Shown here: positions 7,607 through 15,846 of the stretch, piece by piece
Layout: each line of letters opens with the position of its first letter
Position numbering within the stretch: the first letter of the stretch is position 1
Source of the DNA: RBG-13-68-16 sp041494245
GTDB lineage: Bacteria > Acidobacteriota > Thermoanaerobaculia > Thermoanaerobaculales > Thermoanaerobaculaceae
NCBI GenBank assembly: GCA_041494245.1
Contig: JBGQAK010000002.1
Coordinates: 213,537 to 277,536, forward strand
DNA: 64,000 bases
Direction: 5' to 3'
Notes under the pieces: model-generated
Told to the model about the DNA's origin: nothing
Databases searched by the model: none
Seen by the model: the letters and a program-made list of their open reading frames with translations, nothing else
Made by a program: the position numbers and the translations under genes

Positions 7607-7856
7607 GGTTCTTATCAAGCAGTCAGCGGCCAAGGAGCTCGAGACCCTCCCGAATAGGAAAGCCCGGCAGCGGATGGTGGCTCGAATCCGCGCCTTGGCC
7701 GGCGAACCCAGGCCCGCAGGCTGCGAGAAGCTCTCCGGCCACCACGCGCGATGCCGGGTCCGCCAAGGCATCTACCGCGTGGTGTATTCAATCTCCGACA
7801 AGGAGCTGCTTGTCGTCGTGGTCAAGGTTGGACATCGCAAGGATGTCTACCGGTGA
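7593..7856 (+). CDS. RelE/ParE-family toxin
   Basis: The 87-residue protein has the RelE/ParE fold signature: HRVLIKQSAAKELETLP at the N-terminus, a helix with ARQRMVARIRALA, then GCEKLSGHHARCRVRQGIYRVVYSISDKELLVVVVKVGHRKDVYR. The pattern KLSG...R.R.G.YR..Y and the final GHRKDVYR are typical of ribosome-dependent mRNA interferases of the RelE branch. The start is GTG 7593, inside the end of the antitoxin gene. Together the two form a complete, apparently intact type II module, lying just downstream of the transferred-looking E1 genes; it may stabilise that island. Confidence 0.88.
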   Translation: MARHRVLIKQSAAKELETLPNRKARQRMVARIRALAGEPRPAGCEKLSGHHARCRVRQGIYRVVYSISDKELLVVVVKVGHRKDVYR

Positions 7857-7952
7857 GCCACCGAACCGCTCTTGAAGCGGGCGCTGCCTCGCGGGCCGCG
7901 GGTGGGCCGAGCGCGGCGTCGGGGGGCATCAACCAGTTACGGTGAGGTCCAC

Positions 7953-8447
7953 ATGGACGACAAGAAAGCACTGCTGCGCCACTTTCTGGCCGCACTCGCG
8001 TACCGGACGCAGAAGGCGTTGCGCGGGGCGCCGCCGAGCTTCGCATCGTTTCGCGCCGCTCCGAACGTGCGCACGCCGCACGAGCTGGTATGCCACATGA
8101 ACAGCGTTCTCGGCTACGCGTGCACCCTTTTCCTGGGTGGCACCTACCGTGTCCGGCCGCTTCCGGAGTTCGCCGCCGAGATCGAGCGCTTCCACGCGAC
8201 ACTGGCTAGGCTGGCCCGCGTCATCGCGGAGTCAACTGCATGGCACGGCATGACCCCCGAGCAGCTCCTGCAGGGGCCCCTGTCGGATGCAATGACCCAC
8301 GCCGGCCAGCTCGCCATGCTCCGGCGCCTGGCGGGGCATCCCGTGGCGCCGGAGAACTTCGTCTTTGCCGAGGTGAGCCCCGATAACCTGGGTCCCGATC
8401 AGCCCCTGCCGGCCCGCCCGGACGAGGAATGGCCCGAGCATCCATAG
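7953..8447 (+). CDS. DinB-like four-helix-bundle protein
   Basis: This 164-residue protein starts MDDKKALLRHFLAALAYRTQKAL and contains PHELVCHMNSVLGYACTLF, then LQGPLSDAMTHAGQLAMLRRLAG. Regularly spaced histidines, at the start of the second helix and in DAMTHAGQLAMLRRL, match the metal-binding DinB/YfiT superfamily of thiol-dependent or unknown-function hydrolases and transferases. ATG 7953 is preferred because GGTGAGG lies 5 nt upstream; the frame is open further upstream but with poor protein-like sequence. It stands alone between the toxin gene and the end of the convergent ABC operon. Substrate unknown. Confidence 0.75.
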   Translation: MDDKKALLRHFLAALAYRTQKALRGAPPSFASFRAAPNVRTPHELVCHMNSVLGYACTLFLGGTYRVRPLPEFAAEIERFHATLARLARVIAESTAWHGMTPEQLLQGPLSDAMTHAGQLAMLRRLAGHPVAPENFVFAEVSPDNLGPDQPLPARPDEEWPEHP

Positions 8448-8467
8448 GGGACGGTCCAAAGGCGGGC

Positions 8468-8480
8468 GGGCGGTTCGCCC
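8468..8480. terminator. GC-rich hairpin between convergent genes
   Basis: GGGCG-GTT-CGCCC forms a 5-bp stem in the 64-bp gap between the DinB-like gene and the converging ABC permease gene. No T-run follows on either strand, so at best it is a weak bidirectional terminator. Confidence 0.25.
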
Positions 8481-8511
8481 ACCCCGAGTGGATCTGAGGG
8501 CGCGCGGCGCG

Positions 8512-9303
8512 TCAGGCCCCGGCGGCGACGGGTGCGAACCCCCAGCGGGCGCGCACGCTCCTCTCGACCGTGGCGAACAGCAGGCGGTCGAGCAGGAGAC
8601 CGAGGAAGATCGTGACCAGCATAATGCCAATGACCTGCGCGGCGTCGTTGAGCTCGCGCCCGGCGTGGAGCAGGAAGCCGAGCCCGACGCTCGATTTGAT
8701 CAGCTCGGCCGACACCACCCCGTGCCACCCGAGCGTCCAGCCAAGCTTGATCCCGGTCACGATGCTGGGCAGCGCCGCCGGCAGCACAACCCGCGTGCTC
8801 ATCGCCCTCGGCGGCGTGCCGAGGGTGCGCGCGGCGCGCATGAACACGGGCGGGATGTGGGCGATCCCGTCAGCGGTGGCGATCGCCATCGCCGCGGTGG
8901 AGCTCATGATGATCACGAAGTAGATCGAGGCGTCGGAGAGCCCAAAGATGAGCAGCGAGATCGGCACCCAGGCCGCGGAGGGCAGCGTCTGCAGGCCGAG
9001 GAACACGGACCGGAGCGACGAGCTGACCAGCTCGCTCGTGCCCATCGCCAGGCCGATCAGCAGCCCAAGGGCAGCGGACAGGACGAAGCCGAGCGCCATG
9101 CGAATCACGGAAGCCCTGACGCTCGGCCAGAGCTGCCCGTCGACCGCCAGCTCCCAGAGCCGCTCGACCACCTGGGCCGGGGACGGGAACGCGTAGGACG
9201 GCAGCAACCGCAGAGCGGTGACCGCCTGCCAGAGGATCAGCGCGGCGAGCAGAAAGGCCAACAGCGCAAGGGTGTTCCTAACCGTCTGTCGGGTCTCGTT
9301 CAT
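8512..9303 (-). CDS. ABC transporter permease, SsuC/TauC type
   Basis: The 263-residue inner-membrane protein belongs to the binding-protein-dependent transport permease family used for sulfonates, taurine, nitrate or related anions. It has about six helices and the cytoplasmic EAA-like loop that contacts the ATPase (RAARTLGTPPRAMSTRVVLPAALPSIVTG, positions about 165-190). The start MNETRQTVRN at 9303 is preferred over the longer frame from 9324 since GAGG lies upstream and the shorter N-terminus fits the family. It is the last gene of a three-gene import cassette and overlaps the ATPase gene by 26 nt. Confidence 0.88.
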   Translation of the reverse strand: MNETRQTVRNTLALLAFLLAALILWQAVTALRLLPSYAFPSPAQVVERLWELAVDGQLWPSVRASVIRMALGFVLSAALGLLIGLAMGTSELVSSSLRSVFLGLQTLPSAAWVPISLLIFGLSDASIYFVIIMSSTAAMAIATADGIAHIPPVFMRAARTLGTPPRAMSTRVVLPAALPSIVTGIKLGWTLGWHGVVSAELIKSSVGLGFLLHAGRELNDAAQVIGIMLVTIFLGLLLDRLLFATVERSVRARWGFAPVAAGA

Positions 9304-10117
9304 CGTTCGTTCCTCGCTCCTCATTCATCTCGCTGCGGAGCTCCGCAAGGATTTGCCCTGCCAGCACGCTTACCCGCGCGTCGTAGAAGTCACGCGGCCT
9401 GGGGAGGTCCACGGTGATTACGCGCTTGACGCGCGCCGGCCTGGCGGTGAGCACCAGCACGCGGTCGGCTAGGCACGCGGCCTCGCGGGTGTTGTGGGTG
9501 ACGAAGAGGACGGTCTTGCGGGTCGTGGAGTGCAGCTCCTGGATCTCGGCGTACAGCCGCTCGCGCGTGAGCGCGTCCAGCGAGGCGAACGGTTCGTCGC
9601 ACAGCAGTGCGCGCGGCCCCGGGGCGAGGGCGCGGGCAAGCGCCGCCCGCTGCTTCATCCCGCCCGACAACTCGTGCACCCACGCTTGCGCGAACCCCTC
9701 CAGGTGGACCATCTCCAGGTAGCGCTCGGCGATCGCCCGCCGCTGGGCGGCGGAAAGATGCGCGTGCTGGCGCAGTCCGAACGCCACGTTGTCCAGGACG
9801 GAGAGCCACGGGAACAGCGCCGGCTCCTGGAAGATCATCACCCGGTCCGGCCCCGGGCCGGTCACCGGCCGGCCATCCACGAGCACCTCGCCGGAGGTCG
9901 GCGGCTCGAACCCGGCGACCAGGTTCAGGAGGGTGGTCTTGCCGCATCCGGAAGGACCCACGAGCACGACGAACTCGCCCTCGCCGACCTCCACGCTCAG
10001 CGGGCCCACCGCCTCCACGTTGGCACGGCGGCTGGCGTAGCTCTTGGTCACCTCGCGCAGCCCGATCTTGGCGGGCGGCGGCGGCTCTGCTCCCGGGCGC
10101 AGGCGGTGTTCGCTCAT
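9278..10117 (-). CDS. ABC transporter ATP-binding protein, SsuB/TauB type
   Basis: The 279-residue ATPase energises the adjacent permease. In order it shows Walker A GPSGCGKTT (about residue 54), the Q-loop MIFQEPALFPWL, the signature LSGGMKQR, Walker B ALLCDEPFASLD and the H-loop FVTHNTREA. The pattern FQEPALFPWLSVLDNVAFGL is characteristic of the nitrate/sulfonate/taurine (NitT/TauT) group. It overlaps the binding-protein gene by 4 nt upstream and the permease gene downstream, so the three are one transcription unit. The C-terminal 20 residues are charged (EMNEERGTNDERD) and not part of the conserved fold. Confidence 0.92.
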   Translation of the reverse strand: MSEHRLRPGAEPPPPAKIGLREVTKSYASRRANVEAVGPLSVEVGEGEFVVLVGPSGCGKTTLLNLVAGFEPPTSGEVLVDGRPVTGPGPDRVMIFQEPALFPWLSVLDNVAFGLRQHAHLSAAQRRAIAERYLEMVHLEGFAQAWVHELSGGMKQRAALARALAPGPRALLCDEPFASLDALTRERLYAEIQELHSTTRKTVLFVTHNTREAACLADRVLVLTARPARVKRVITVDLPRPRDFYDARVSVLAGQILAELRSEMNEERGTNDERDPTDG

Positions 10118-11157
10118 GGGCGTGGCGCCCCGGCGGGCGCGGCTGCGACAGCGGGCAACCCCTTCTCGTTGAGAACCTGCTGCAGCGGACCAAGCTCCCA
10201 GATGCCTGAAAGGTCGGGGCGAGTGCTCAGGAAGCCGACCCGGTACGCATCCAGGGCAGCCTTGTCGAGGGCCGCGGGCAGTGGCTCCCAGCTAAACTCG
10301 ACGCGCGCCAGCGCCGAACGCACGATCGGCAGCGGCAGCTCCTTCGTGGTTTCCCGCTTGAGCTCCGCGCAGAGCGCCTGGGCGGCGAGCTCGCGATCCG
10401 CGTTCAGCCTCCGCGTCGTCTCGATGTGGGCGGCCAGGAGCCCGCGCACCATGTCGGGGTGGCTTCGCAGGAACTCCCTGCGCACCACCAGCACCGCGGT
10501 CACGTAGCGCCCGTTCGGCCAGAGTGCCTTCTCCTCGAGGAAGACCCGGCCGTTCCCCTCCTGCTCGAGGCGCGACACCCACGGCTCGACGGTCCAGGCC
10601 GCGTGGATCTCGCGCTTGGTGAACATCAGGAGCTGGTCGGGGTTGGCCAGGGGCAGGATCGTGAGGTCGCCGCCGCGGTCCCGGGAGACCAGGCCGTGTT
10701 CAGCGAACCAGAGTCGCGCCGCCACGTCCTGCGTGTTGCCGAGCTGCGGGGTCGCCACGGTCTTGCCGTGGAAATCCGCCGCGGACGCGATGCCGGCGTC
10801 GGCCCGCACGACGAGCGCCGCACCCCCGCTCGCGGCGCCGGCCACGATGACGAAGCTCTCGCCGCGCGACTTGATGAAGCCGTTGATCGCCGGATTGGGC
10901 CCGACGTAGGCCGCGTCCACCGCCGAGGCGAACAGCGCCTCCACGGCCGAGGGCCCGGCGTTGAAGAGCGTCCATTGCACCGGCGCCCCGACGGTTCGCT
11001 CCAGCTCGCCGCTCGAGCGCCCGAGCAGCGCTTGCGCGTGGGTGACGTTGGGGAAGTGGCCGAGGCGCAGCGTCACCAATGTGCCCTTCGGGGCCGCCCC
11101 GCCTCCGCACGCGGCAAGCAGGAGCGTGCAGGCCAGAACGCTCCGGCTAGCCGCCAC
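10114..11157 (-). CDS. ABC transporter substrate-binding lipoprotein, NitT/TauT type
   Basis: The 347-residue protein begins with a lipoprotein signal (MAASRSVLACTLLLAAC with the lipid-modified Cys about residue 17), so it is anchored in the membrane facing the periplasm. The mature part has the SsuA/TauA/NMT1-like pattern: LRLGHFPNVTHAQALLG, a GPSAVEALFASAVDAAYVGPNPAINGF hinge segment, KTVATPQLGNTQDVAARLW, and an LVVRREFLRSHPDMVRGLLAAHIE helix. The ligand is probably an organosulfur compound or oxyanion; sequence alone does not decide. Its start lies inside the end of the phosphodiesterase-TPR gene (11-nt overlap), so it is co-transcribed with it. Confidence 0.9.
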   Translation of the reverse strand: MAASRSVLACTLLLAACGGGAAPKGTLVTLRLGHFPNVTHAQALLGRSSGELERTVGAPVQWTLFNAGPSAVEALFASAVDAAYVGPNPAINGFIKSRGESFVIVAGAASGGAALVVRADAGIASAADFHGKTVATPQLGNTQDVAARLWFAEHGLVSRDRGGDLTILPLANPDQLLMFTKREIHAAWTVEPWVSRLEQEGNGRVFLEEKALWPNGRYVTAVLVVRREFLRSHPDMVRGLLAAHIETTRRLNADRELAAQALCAELKRETTKELPLPIVRSALARVEFSWEPLPAALDKAALDAYRVGFLSTRPDLSGIWELGPLQQVLNEKGLPAVAAAPAGAPRP

Positions 11158-13597
11158 CGGGAAGCTCCTCGAGGGCCTGCCGGATCTCGGGCTGGTTGGG
11201 GTTCAGCTCCAGCGAGCGCTGAAACGCCCGCCGTGCGCCCTCACGGTCGCCGGCGCACGCGGAGGCCAGCCCGAAGAACGCCTGCACCCTGGCGTCGGCC
11301 GGGAACGCCTCGGCGGCCGGTCGGCCCTCGGCCGCCGCCTCGGGGCAGCGGTTGAGCTGCATCAGGAGCGCAAGGCGGTGCACCGCCAGGCGCGCCTCGC
11401 CCGGGAAGCGCCGCGTCGCCTCGAGCAGCAGGGCGGCGGCCCGCTCGGGGTTGCCGGCTCCCTCGTAGTCGGAGGCCGCCCGGTCTACCGACCCCACCGG
11501 GTCGCGCAGCTTGAGCTGCACCGCGCGCCACAGCTCGGCGTCGGCCTCGTCGTAGCGCCCGGTTTCGAAGCAGAGACGGCGCAGGTTGTAGTGGGGCGAC
11601 GCGTAGCCTGGGTTGCGCTCGATCGCGCCGCGGAACGCCTTCTCGGCCTCCCCATAGCGCTTGGCCTCCAGGTGCACGAGCCCGAGGTTGTTCAGCTCCC
11701 CTTCGGTGGCCTCCTTGCCCTGGCCGGTCCCCTCGCCGGTCTCCAGGTAGCCGAGCGCCTTGAGCTGCTTGACGTACTCGGGCGAGGGCTTGGAGGCGGG
11801 AACGGCGGGGTGGTAGCTCTCGGGTGGCACGATGGCGCTCCAGTCCACCGCGGCGTGTGCAGTCGGCGGGCAGCCGGGCAACGGCCTGCCGCGCCACTTC
11901 CCCGGAGGCAGGCCGAGGAGCGCAGCCACCGTGGGTGCCACGTCGAAGACCGAGGGCGGCTCGGCTACCCGGCCCAGCTTCGCCACGCCCTTGCCGGCCA
12001 GCACGAAGATCCCCTTCGGGCGGTGCCACAGCGCTGCGGTGGCGGCGGCCGTCCCGGAGAACTCCCTGGGCCGGTCGTCACGTTGCGGGGGGGTGTTGCG
12101 CCATTCCGCACCACCGCCCGGCGCAATTGCCCCCCCGCGCCCCCCGGGTGTGCCGGAAGTGAATTCCGTCGCGCCCCCGCCCCACTTGAAGCCATGGTCG
12201 GAGACGACCAGCACGGCGCACTCCTTCTCGGGGCAGGTCGCGAGCAGCCGGCCGAGCCAGCGGTCGATCACCGAGAAGTAGCGCTCCACACCTATCGCCG
12301 CGATCTTCGAGAACCCAGGGCTGGCACCCGCCAGCGGGGGCGGGAGGTACGGTGAGAGCAGGTGCCCGATCTCGTCGGTGCCGAGGGTGTAGACCATCGT
12401 GAGGTCTGCCGGCGTCTCCGCCTCGACCACGGCCGCTCCGAAGTAGGTGCGCGTGCCGACCATGATGCGTCGGAAGCCGTCAACGGGGTCGTTCATGCCG
12501 CGGCGAGCGGCGATCGCCTCGCGGTACGCCTCGTCGCTCACCGGCAGGAGCGACCTGACAATCCCCTCGTCGGTCTCCTTCTCGGCCCGTTCGGCGAGCG
12601 CGCGAAACTCCGGCTCGCGCGCGGGCGGGTAGACAACGGTGCCGGGGGGGCCCTCGGCCACGGTGTCGGAGAGCAGGAAGAACAGGCGGTCGGAGACCAG
12701 CACCCCGTTCACGGGCTCGGCCGGCCAGCTCGCCCACCACCCTGAGACGTTCACCGAGAGGCCGGCTGCCGAGGCCATGTTCCAGAGCGCGGGCACGCGC
12801 CGCTGCCGTCCGCTGATCGGCACCTTGGCGCCGCTGCCTGGGTCCACCTCCACGAAGTCCAGGATGCCGTGCTCATCGGGGGCGGCACCGGTGCCCATTG
12901 TGGTCCAGATGAGTGGGGAGAGCAGGGGGGTGATGGAGGCCAGCTCGCCCCAGCTCCCCTCCGACATCAGCCGGGCAAGGTTGGGCATGACGCCACTGCG
13001 GGCGAACGGCTCCAGGATCTCCCAGTCGGCGCCGTCCCACCCCACCAAGAGCACCCGCCGGGGGGGCCTGCCCACCAGCTCCTGTAGGGCGGAGAGCCTC
13101 ACCGCGGCGAGCTCGACGGGGTCCGGCGCGAGCTGCACCGTCACCGCCTCGGAGGGCACGCCGAGGCGGGCCGCCACCGACCGGGCGAGTACCGCCTCGG
13201 GGGTCGCCGGGCAGTTGCGAAGGCCGAGGCCCGCCAGGCAGCGCAGAGAGAGGGCCTCGATCTGTCCGCGCACCGGGCCCGCGACGGCGGCAGCGAGGCC
13301 CTCGGGAGGCTGCGCGCCGGAGGCGAGCGCGTGCACGCCCGCTGGGAACATGACGGTCACGCCCACCACGACGCGGGCGCCTTCCTTCGAGATGGCGGGA
13401 GCCTCGGCCACGACCCTCGGCGATCCCACCGGCTGCCAGCGCCACGACGGAACGAACGCGGCGCCCGTCCCCGGCACCAGCAGCCGGCCGGTGGACCGGT
13501 TCCAGGCGGCCTCGCCCGGGACCACCCGCCGGACGCCCCAGAAAGCGGCCGCCGCGGCGAGCAGAACCATCGCTACGGCGACGATCGCCTTCCGCAT
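11147..13597 (-). CDS. Membrane-anchored type I phosphodiesterase/alkaline-phosphatase-fold protein with TPR tail
   Basis: The 816-residue protein has one N-terminal membrane helix (residues 3-20), then about 160 residues that may be an SPFH/Band-7-like domain (LLVPGTGAAFVPSW and GARVVVGVTVMFPAG). A phosphodiesterase domain of the alkaline-phosphatase superfamily follows from about 180: RVLLVGWDGADWEIL holds the first metal Asp, SPLIWTTMGTG the nucleophile Thr, YTLGTDEIGHLLSPY and VLVVSDHGFKWGG the other metal ligands. From about residue 610 to the end there are TPR repeats (NNLGLVHLEAKRYGEAEKAF and others). The substrate is unknown, probably a phosphodiester at the cell surface. Start ATG 13597 has TATCCT six nt upstream. 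Its stop overlaps the ABC binding-protein gene. Confidence 0.82.
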   Translation of the reverse strand: MRKAIVAVAMVLLAAAAAFWGVRRVVPGEAAWNRSTGRLLVPGTGAAFVPSWRWQPVGSPRVVAEAPAISKEGARVVVGVTVMFPAGVHALASGAQPPEGLAAAVAGPVRGQIEALSLRCLAGLGLRNCPATPEAVLARSVAARLGVPSEAVTVQLAPDPVELAAVRLSALQELVGRPPRRVLLVGWDGADWEILEPFARSGVMPNLARLMSEGSWGELASITPLLSPLIWTTMGTGAAPDEHGILDFVEVDPGSGAKVPISGRQRRVPALWNMASAAGLSVNVSGWWASWPAEPVNGVLVSDRLFFLLSDTVAEGPPGTVVYPPAREPEFRALAERAEKETDEGIVRSLLPVSDEAYREAIAARRGMNDPVDGFRRIMVGTRTYFGAAVVEAETPADLTMVYTLGTDEIGHLLSPYLPPPLAGASPGFSKIAAIGVERYFSVIDRWLGRLLATCPEKECAVLVVSDHGFKWGGGATEFTSGTPGGRGGAIAPGGGAEWRNTPPQRDDRPREFSGTAAATAALWHRPKGIFVLAGKGVAKLGRVAEPPSVFDVAPTVAALLGLPPGKWRGRPLPGCPPTAHAAVDWSAIVPPESYHPAVPASKPSPEYVKQLKALGYLETGEGTGQGKEATEGELNNLGLVHLEAKRYGEAEKAFRGAIERNPGYASPHYNLRRLCFETGRYDEADAELWRAVQLKLRDPVGSVDRAASDYEGAGNPERAAALLLEATRRFPGEARLAVHRLALLMQLNRCPEAAAEGRPAAEAFPADARVQAFFGLASACAGDREGARRAFQRSLELNPNQPEIRQALEELPGGG

Positions 13598-13603
13598 GCG
13601 GGG

Positions 13604-13609
13604 AGGATA
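13604..13609 (-). promoter_or_regulatory. -10 box for the phosphodiesterase-TPR gene
   Basis: On the minus strand TATCCT lies 6 nt before ATG 13597, with no Shine-Dalgarno sequence. No good -35 box is visible. It would start a leaderless message covering this gene and the ABC genes. Confidence 0.45.
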
Positions 13610-13624
13610 GCAGTCCAGGTCGGG

Positions 13625-14764
13625 CTAGGGTGCGACGACCCAGTACACCACGCCGATTTCGGGGGTCCTGGCGGCCACCAGATCCGCGCGGAACGCGTGC
13701 GCCGCGATGGCGGTGGCAAAGTCTCCCATGATGACGCGGTACCAGATGCCCCGCCCAGGGACGTTGACCTCGGCGGCGTATGCCGGCCGGCCGTACCGCT
13801 TCGAGACCTCGATGGCGTCGTGCTCGGCCTTGGAGCGCTCGCGGTAGGAGGAGAAGTGGATTACGTAGGTCGGCGGGCGCCCGGCCCAGTCGGCCGAGAC
13901 CATGGTCTCGGCGGTCTGCCACCCTGCCGGAGGCACCGGGACGGGCTTGCCGGAGTCGGAGAGGGTGATCCTGGCGGCGTTTGCGCGCGGGGTCGGCGCC
14001 GCAGCCGGGGTGCGTGGGGGCGCTGCCGTTGGAGCCGGGGTGGGAGCGGCGGTCGGCCGCATGGTCCGAACGGGCTCCGGTGCGGCGGTGGGGAGAGGCG
14101 TGGCCGCCGGACCAGGCGACGGCTGCCCGACCACCGCGCGCCGGGGCAGGGGAGGCGACGGAGCGCTGCTCGGAGAACCACCCAGCCCGAGCAGGGGGCC
14201 GAAGTGCTGGAGCGCCATGTAGGTTCCGCCGGCAACCACCACCAGACCGAGAATGCCCAGCAGGAGCGGGAGGTGGGATTGGCGCGGCTCGCGGAGCTGG
14301 GCGTCCTCATCGAACCCTTGAGGCTGCAAGAACAGGTCGGAAACCGAACCGGCTTCGTCGGGCTCCCGTGGCGGCGGCTCGGGTGGCAACTCGGCAGGTT
14401 GCTGGACCGCCTGTTCGGGGATCGCCGCGCTCGGTTTGGACCCCCGGGGGAAGAGAGCGGCCGACGGTTCCTGGGCAGGCTCGGTTTCGATGGACGTATC
14501 GAAAGCCGGGGTGGTTTTCGGGGTGCAGGCGGCTTCAAGCTTGGCCTTGCCCTGGGGCGAGCCGAGCACCGCGCGGGCCCGCCCCACCAGGACCTCGAGC
14601 GAGGCAGGAGGCTGGCCCTGCTTGACGCGCCTGGACTCCTCCGCGCACACCTGCAGAGCCGCCTGGAACAGCACCGACCGCTTCGAGGTCTCGCTTCCGA
14701 ACTCCCCGAGCAGATAGTCCAAGACCTCCGAAACGAGCGCGACCCGAGCGCCTCCGACGTTCAT
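13625..14764 (-). CDS. Single-pass membrane protein with C-terminal SPOR domain
   Basis: The 379-residue protein has a cytoplasmic N-terminal part (residues about 1-75, helical, MNVGGARVALVSEVLDYLLG, with cysteine C40), an acidic Pro-rich linker, one transmembrane helix at about 167-189 (PLLLGILGLVVVAGGTY), a long periplasmic Pro/Ala/Thr linker and a C-terminal SPOR domain (YVIHFSSYRERSKAEHDA... WYRVIMGDF). SPOR domains bind septal peptidoglycan stripped of stem peptides, which fits its place just after an N-acetylmuramoyl-L-alanine amidase and an actin gene. ATG 14764 is chosen; an upstream extension would overlap the actin gene. The N-terminal domain may contact the actin, but that is inference. 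Confidence 0.82.
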   Translation of the reverse strand: MNVGGARVALVSEVLDYLLGEFGSETSKRSVLFQAALQVCAEESRRVKQGQPPASLEVLVGRARAVLGSPQGKAKLEAACTPKTTPAFDTSIETEPAQEPSAALFPRGSKPSAAIPEQAVQQPAELPPEPPPREPDEAGSVSDLFLQPQGFDEDAQLREPRQSHLPLLLGILGLVVVAGGTYMALQHFGPLLGLGGSPSSAPSPPLPRRAVVGQPSPGPAATPLPTAAPEPVRTMRPTAAPTPAPTAAPPRTPAAAPTPRANAARITLSDSGKPVPVPPAGWQTAETMVSADWAGRPPTYVIHFSSYRERSKAEHDAIEVSKRYGRPAYAAEVNVPGRGIWYRVIMGDFATAIAAHAFRADLVAARTPEIGVVYWVVAP

Positions 14765-14798
14765 GGAACGCTCGCGCTGAACCGGGGGGCGGACCCGC

Positions 14799-15821
14799 TC
14801 ATCCCGGGAGTCTCTCCCAGTCGGACTCCGGGGCATCGAGTGCGATGGCCAGGCTCCCGTTGGACCCGGCGAAGACCGGATCCTCCACCGCCCTCACGCG
14901 GCCGCCTCCCACCTCGGCGAGCGCCGCCTCCAGCGCCTCCGGGAGCCGCGGGATCTGCGAGCCGCCCCCGGCGAGGATCACGTTGCGGCGAACCCTTTCT
15001 TGGTACTCGGGGTCCACCCGCGAAATCAGGTCCAGCATCGTCTCGACGATGGGCGGGAGCAGACTCTCGCATGCCCGCCGCATCTCGGTCGTGATGTCGA
15101 TGACGGTCGGCTTGCCTTTCACCGGTACCGTCACCTCGACGGCCCGGCCGGCCTCGCCGACGAAGCTCGACTGCTCTTTCCACGAGCGCACCATGTGGAT
15201 CGAGAACTGCGCCTCGGGCACCCGCGTCCTGATCATGGTCGCCAACTGCTCGTCCACCGAGTCGCCGGCGTTGGTGAGGGTGCGCTGGTCCTCTTCGGTG
15301 GGGTAGCGCCCGTTCATCACGCAGAAATCGGTGGTCCCGGCGCCGATGTCGATGATCATGGTGTGCAGCAGCGCGTCCATGCCGTAGGCCACGGCGAACG
15401 GCTCGGACACGATCATCAGCGCGTCCGCCACACCCTTGACCGCGTTGCGCAGGTGCTGCTTCGAGACGCGCAGCGCCTCGGCCGGCACGCCCACCACGGC
15501 GAGGACCTTCTGGTTGCTCTGCGGCTCGGCCAACGAGATGAGATGCCGTATCAGCTCCCGGACCGCGAGCTCGTCCTTCTCGGAGCCTTCCTTGATCAGA
15601 CCGCGTTCGAGGGGGCGGTGGAGGTCCAGCATCGGCCGGTTCTCCAGCGCCTCGTGGCCGAACAGCACCGGCTTCTTGATGAGCTTCCGGGCCACCATGT
15701 CCACTGGCCAGCCAATGTAGCTCTCGACCACGTGGTGCTTGCCGTTGGAGGCGGAGACCGAGCTGCGTGAGGTGCCGAGGTCGATGCCGACGTGAAGGGT
15801 GTTGTTCTTCTCTTTCGTCAC
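14799..15821 (-). CDS. MamK-type bacterial actin
   Basis: The 340-residue protein is an actin-like ATPase. Phosphate-1 loop VGIDLGTSRSSV (11-22), phosphate-2 loop IIDIGAGTTDFC (156-167) and adenosine loop ILAGGGSQI (282-290) are intact. Segments YIGWPVDMVARKL, LDLHRPLERG, VIGVPA-like VVGVPAEAL and VSEPFAVAYGMD follow MamK, the filament that positions magnetosomes, more closely than MreB or ParM as I recall those families. GTG 15821 is preferred: it gives MTKEKNNTLHVGIDLG, leaves 25 nt after the amidase stop and avoids a 65-nt overlap. It sits between the amidase and a SPOR protein with no magnetosome gene in sight, so a cell-wall or division role is likelier than magnetosome alignment. Confidence 0.85.
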   Translation of the reverse strand: MTKEKNNTLHVGIDLGTSRSSVSASNGKHHVVESYIGWPVDMVARKLIKKPVLFGHEALENRPMLDLHRPLERGLIKEGSEKDELAVRELIRHLISLAEPQSNQKVLAVVGVPAEALRVSKQHLRNAVKGVADALMIVSEPFAVAYGMDALLHTMIIDIGAGTTDFCVMNGRYPTEEDQRTLTNAGDSVDEQLATMIRTRVPEAQFSIHMVRSWKEQSSFVGEAGRAVEVTVPVKGKPTVIDITTEMRRACESLLPPIVETMLDLISRVDPEYQERVRRNVILAGGGSQIPRLPEALEAALAEVGGGRVRAVEDPVFAGSNGSLAIALDAPESDWERLPG

Positions 15822-15846
15822 GGTCAGGCCCAGCCTTTCGATCGGT

